DNA of 64,000 nucleotides from Przewalskia tangutica. Lineage: Eukaryota; Streptophyta; Magnoliopsida; Solanales; Solanaceae. The stretch is taken from contig CM056728.1 of the NCBI GenBank assembly GCA_029844215.1, forward strand, positions 62,225,789-62,289,788, read 5' to 3'. A program made the position numbers and the translations under genes. Every line of letters starts with the position of its first letter. Position 1 is the stretch's first letter. Of the stretch, positions 62,148-64,000 are shown one piece after another. The notes under the pieces are model-generated. The model saw only the letters and a program-made list of their open reading frames with translations, searched no databases and had not been told where the DNA came from.

Positions 62148-63540
62148 CAGCTGAGTGGGACCCCAAACATGTCTAATACCCCTCAATATTTATAACTAAT
62201 TATGTATTTCTATCAGTCTCAAAAATCTAAATTGTAGCCTACCTCAAAGTCAAGCGGGAGCACTACTAAATCAAGCCTTGAACGCAACTTTGACCTTCCT
62301 TCTTGCCTCGTGGTAATCGAAGTCTATTCACGTGTATTACATAGTTAATAATAAGTTTAACACAACAAAAACAAGACCTTAAATACCCATCTCAGGCCCA
62401 CTCCACCAAGAATCCATCTTTAATACACAAACCCCAAGATTATATACTAGATAATCATATCCTTAATTAAAAATCTATTCACATTTGATCCCTCAATTGG
62501 ACAATAATCAAAATCTCCAATTTGAAACCCTAGAAATTTCCCCCGATTGGAAACATGCTTCTATAACCAAATTAAGACTTATAACATGATATTCTAACAT
62601 AATTCAATCCTACTTCATGATAGTAGCGTCATTTAATCCATAAACCCCATTAAAATCAACCATATAATTTTCTTAATCTCACCATAAGCATGACTCATCT
62701 TCCCAAACTTACATAACATCTAAACCACCATTAAAAGGACTTATAATCATAACTTAAATCATAAAAAGGAAAGAATATATTACCTCAAGGTTGGAAATGC
62801 TCCTTAAGCTTTGAAAATACCCTTATGCAGTGCTGGTATCGAGATTAGCTATTTTGGGAAAGAATTTTCTAACCTAGGAGAATATATAAGATACCTAAAT
62901 AGTGATCCACCAAAGCGAAATCGACTCCGCTGGAGCGGACCCGCTGCGACAGAAAAACCTTCGCTAGAGCGGATGTCACTTGACACCTCATACCTCGCCA
63001 CAAATGACCCAACTCCACTGTGATAGAACATTGCAATTTCATATCTTTCGATTCGGTGAGTCAACCTTCTGCCTAGGCGGAACCGTCCGAGTGGATGATG
63101 TTGCTTCCACGGCGGACACCAGACATCAACAGTGGAAATATGGCTAAAAACGTCATGCAACGCCCGAAACACTCCCAGAGCACCCCCGAACACAAAATGA
63201 ACATGCTCTTCTATGGTAAACAGTCCTACAAACTCGCTCGTACCCTCAGATTTCACAAATAATCAAGCCAATGCATACTTTTCTAAAGAATCGTCTCGAA
63301 CAAAACCAAAATCCAAACTTTACAAATAAGGCCATAAAATACATTCGATTACATTGGGAAGCGAACTAATGACTCGACTAAGTCATAAATGACCCTCCAA
63401 AACTACCAGAAGTGAATGATCTCAGAAACAAACCCATCTACCCAAAAGTCAACTTTGAGTCAAGATAACCAACTCTAAGTTTTTAGTTTTGGATTTTTCA
63501 TCCGAAACTTATATAAATAGACCTCGGGATCCGTTCCACC
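62148..63540 (-). mobile_element. LTR-like sequence H, right part
   Basis: Continuation of the sequence interrupted at 12892, as shown by the AAAAC duplication. It is AT-rich to about 62850, then GC-richer with repeated 'cgctggagcgg', 'ccgctgcgac' and 'cgctagagcgg' motifs (62925-62975). A TATATAAATAG motif lies at about 63512 on the plus strand. I could not place the far end of this LTR. The open frame on the minus strand at 62849-63256 has no recognisable domain. Confidence 0.4.
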
Positions 63541-64000
63541 CATGTGTATGTAAGTCATGTGCATCATATATTACATGCCCTATGGAAGGTATGATGAAAC
63601 ACATAGGTTCATGACAATCATTTGCATACTCATATGCTACATGCTTCGTAGGCGGTCTACTGAAACACATAGGTGCCACTCGTGTTGCTCTATGTTTGTG
63701 TATATGTTACATTCACATTATATGTTGAATTTTATGCATAGCCTATATGGTTTATTTACTCACCTTCTACGTGCCTCATATCAACTACTTGTTCTAAAAG
63801 ATGTAAGAAATAAATCTAATGTACGACTATCCCAAGTGTTACATTGAACGGTCCTAAAACATTGCTTCATATATATTTACCCAAAAGCTATCATTAGAAA
63901 AAGACTATGAAGAATGACTTAAATACTGTAAGACTTAATATGTATTCTTTTAGGATATTTCAGAGCCTTCTAATGTATTTAGTTGCTTACATTTCATTTA
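63541..64000. other. Unassigned AT-rich sequence
   Basis: No gene or terminus recognised. Two related stretches ('gatgaaacacataggttcat' near 63591 and 'tactgaaacacataggtgcc' near 63658) suggest a loose repeat of about 67 bases. Confidence 0.3.

Noticed and set aside
62849..63256. 135-codon minus-strand frame in H
   Set aside because: It covers the GC-rich repeat-motif part of an LTR-like sequence and has no recognisable domain; kept as non-coding.

Overview
The window is plant nuclear DNA made almost wholly of nested long-terminal-repeat (LTR) retrotransposons of the Ty3/Gypsy type. I found no host protein gene, rRNA or tRNA gene, and no recognisable protease, reverse transcriptase, RNase H or integrase reading frame. 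The plant assignment rests on primer-binding sites of the initiator-methionine tRNA type (TGGTATCAGAGC), plant-type gag proteins beginning MPP(R/L)R with CCHC zinc knuckles, and LTRs starting TGTTACACCCCG. The repeat style suggests a eudicot, perhaps Solanaceae, but that is an impression I could not test.

The central structure is a tandem array at 13824-60221 (46.4 kb, minus strand). It consists of seven LTRs of about 3.65 kb alternating with six internal regions of about 1.95 kb (element family A). The array is bounded by one 5-bp target-site duplication, ATTAG (13819-13823 and 60222-60226), so a single insertion appears to have grown in place, probably by unequal LTR-LTR recombination. Each internal region has a primer-binding site, a gag remnant and a polypurine tract, but no pol. 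Only the copy at 44376-45239 keeps an uninterrupted gag frame (287 codons). A second gag-only element of similar build (element B, 30572-39833, plus strand) is inserted in the fourth LTR of the array.

Array A lies in another LTR (G, 12893-13823 plus 60227-62142), a solo LTR flanked by its own duplication AAAAC. G in turn sits in an older LTR-like sequence, H (11566-12892, continuing right of 62148). To the left, 1-10954 is a second nest of four related LTRs in alternating orientation: F is interrupted by E, E by D, and D by C, with the missing left halves lying outside the window. F carries a 46-bp minisatellite split by an unrelated segment of about 0.57 kb that may be organellar DNA.

These families share a promoter-like block (GTGGGCCCCAC palindromes and CACGTG cores upstream of a TATA box), a paired hairpin near the LTR 3' end (C-rich stem closed by TTCG, then CTGCG...CGCAG), and an inverted repeat (AACATTCG/CGAATGTT) beside the polypurine tract. 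They look like one lineage of long-LTR, gag-only, non-autonomous elements that would depend on enzymes supplied elsewhere. Many copy-to-copy differences are CTG to TCG-like changes and homopolymer shortenings, and they cluster in GC-rich parts. Consensus errors at methylated CHG sites should be excluded before gag decay is interpreted.
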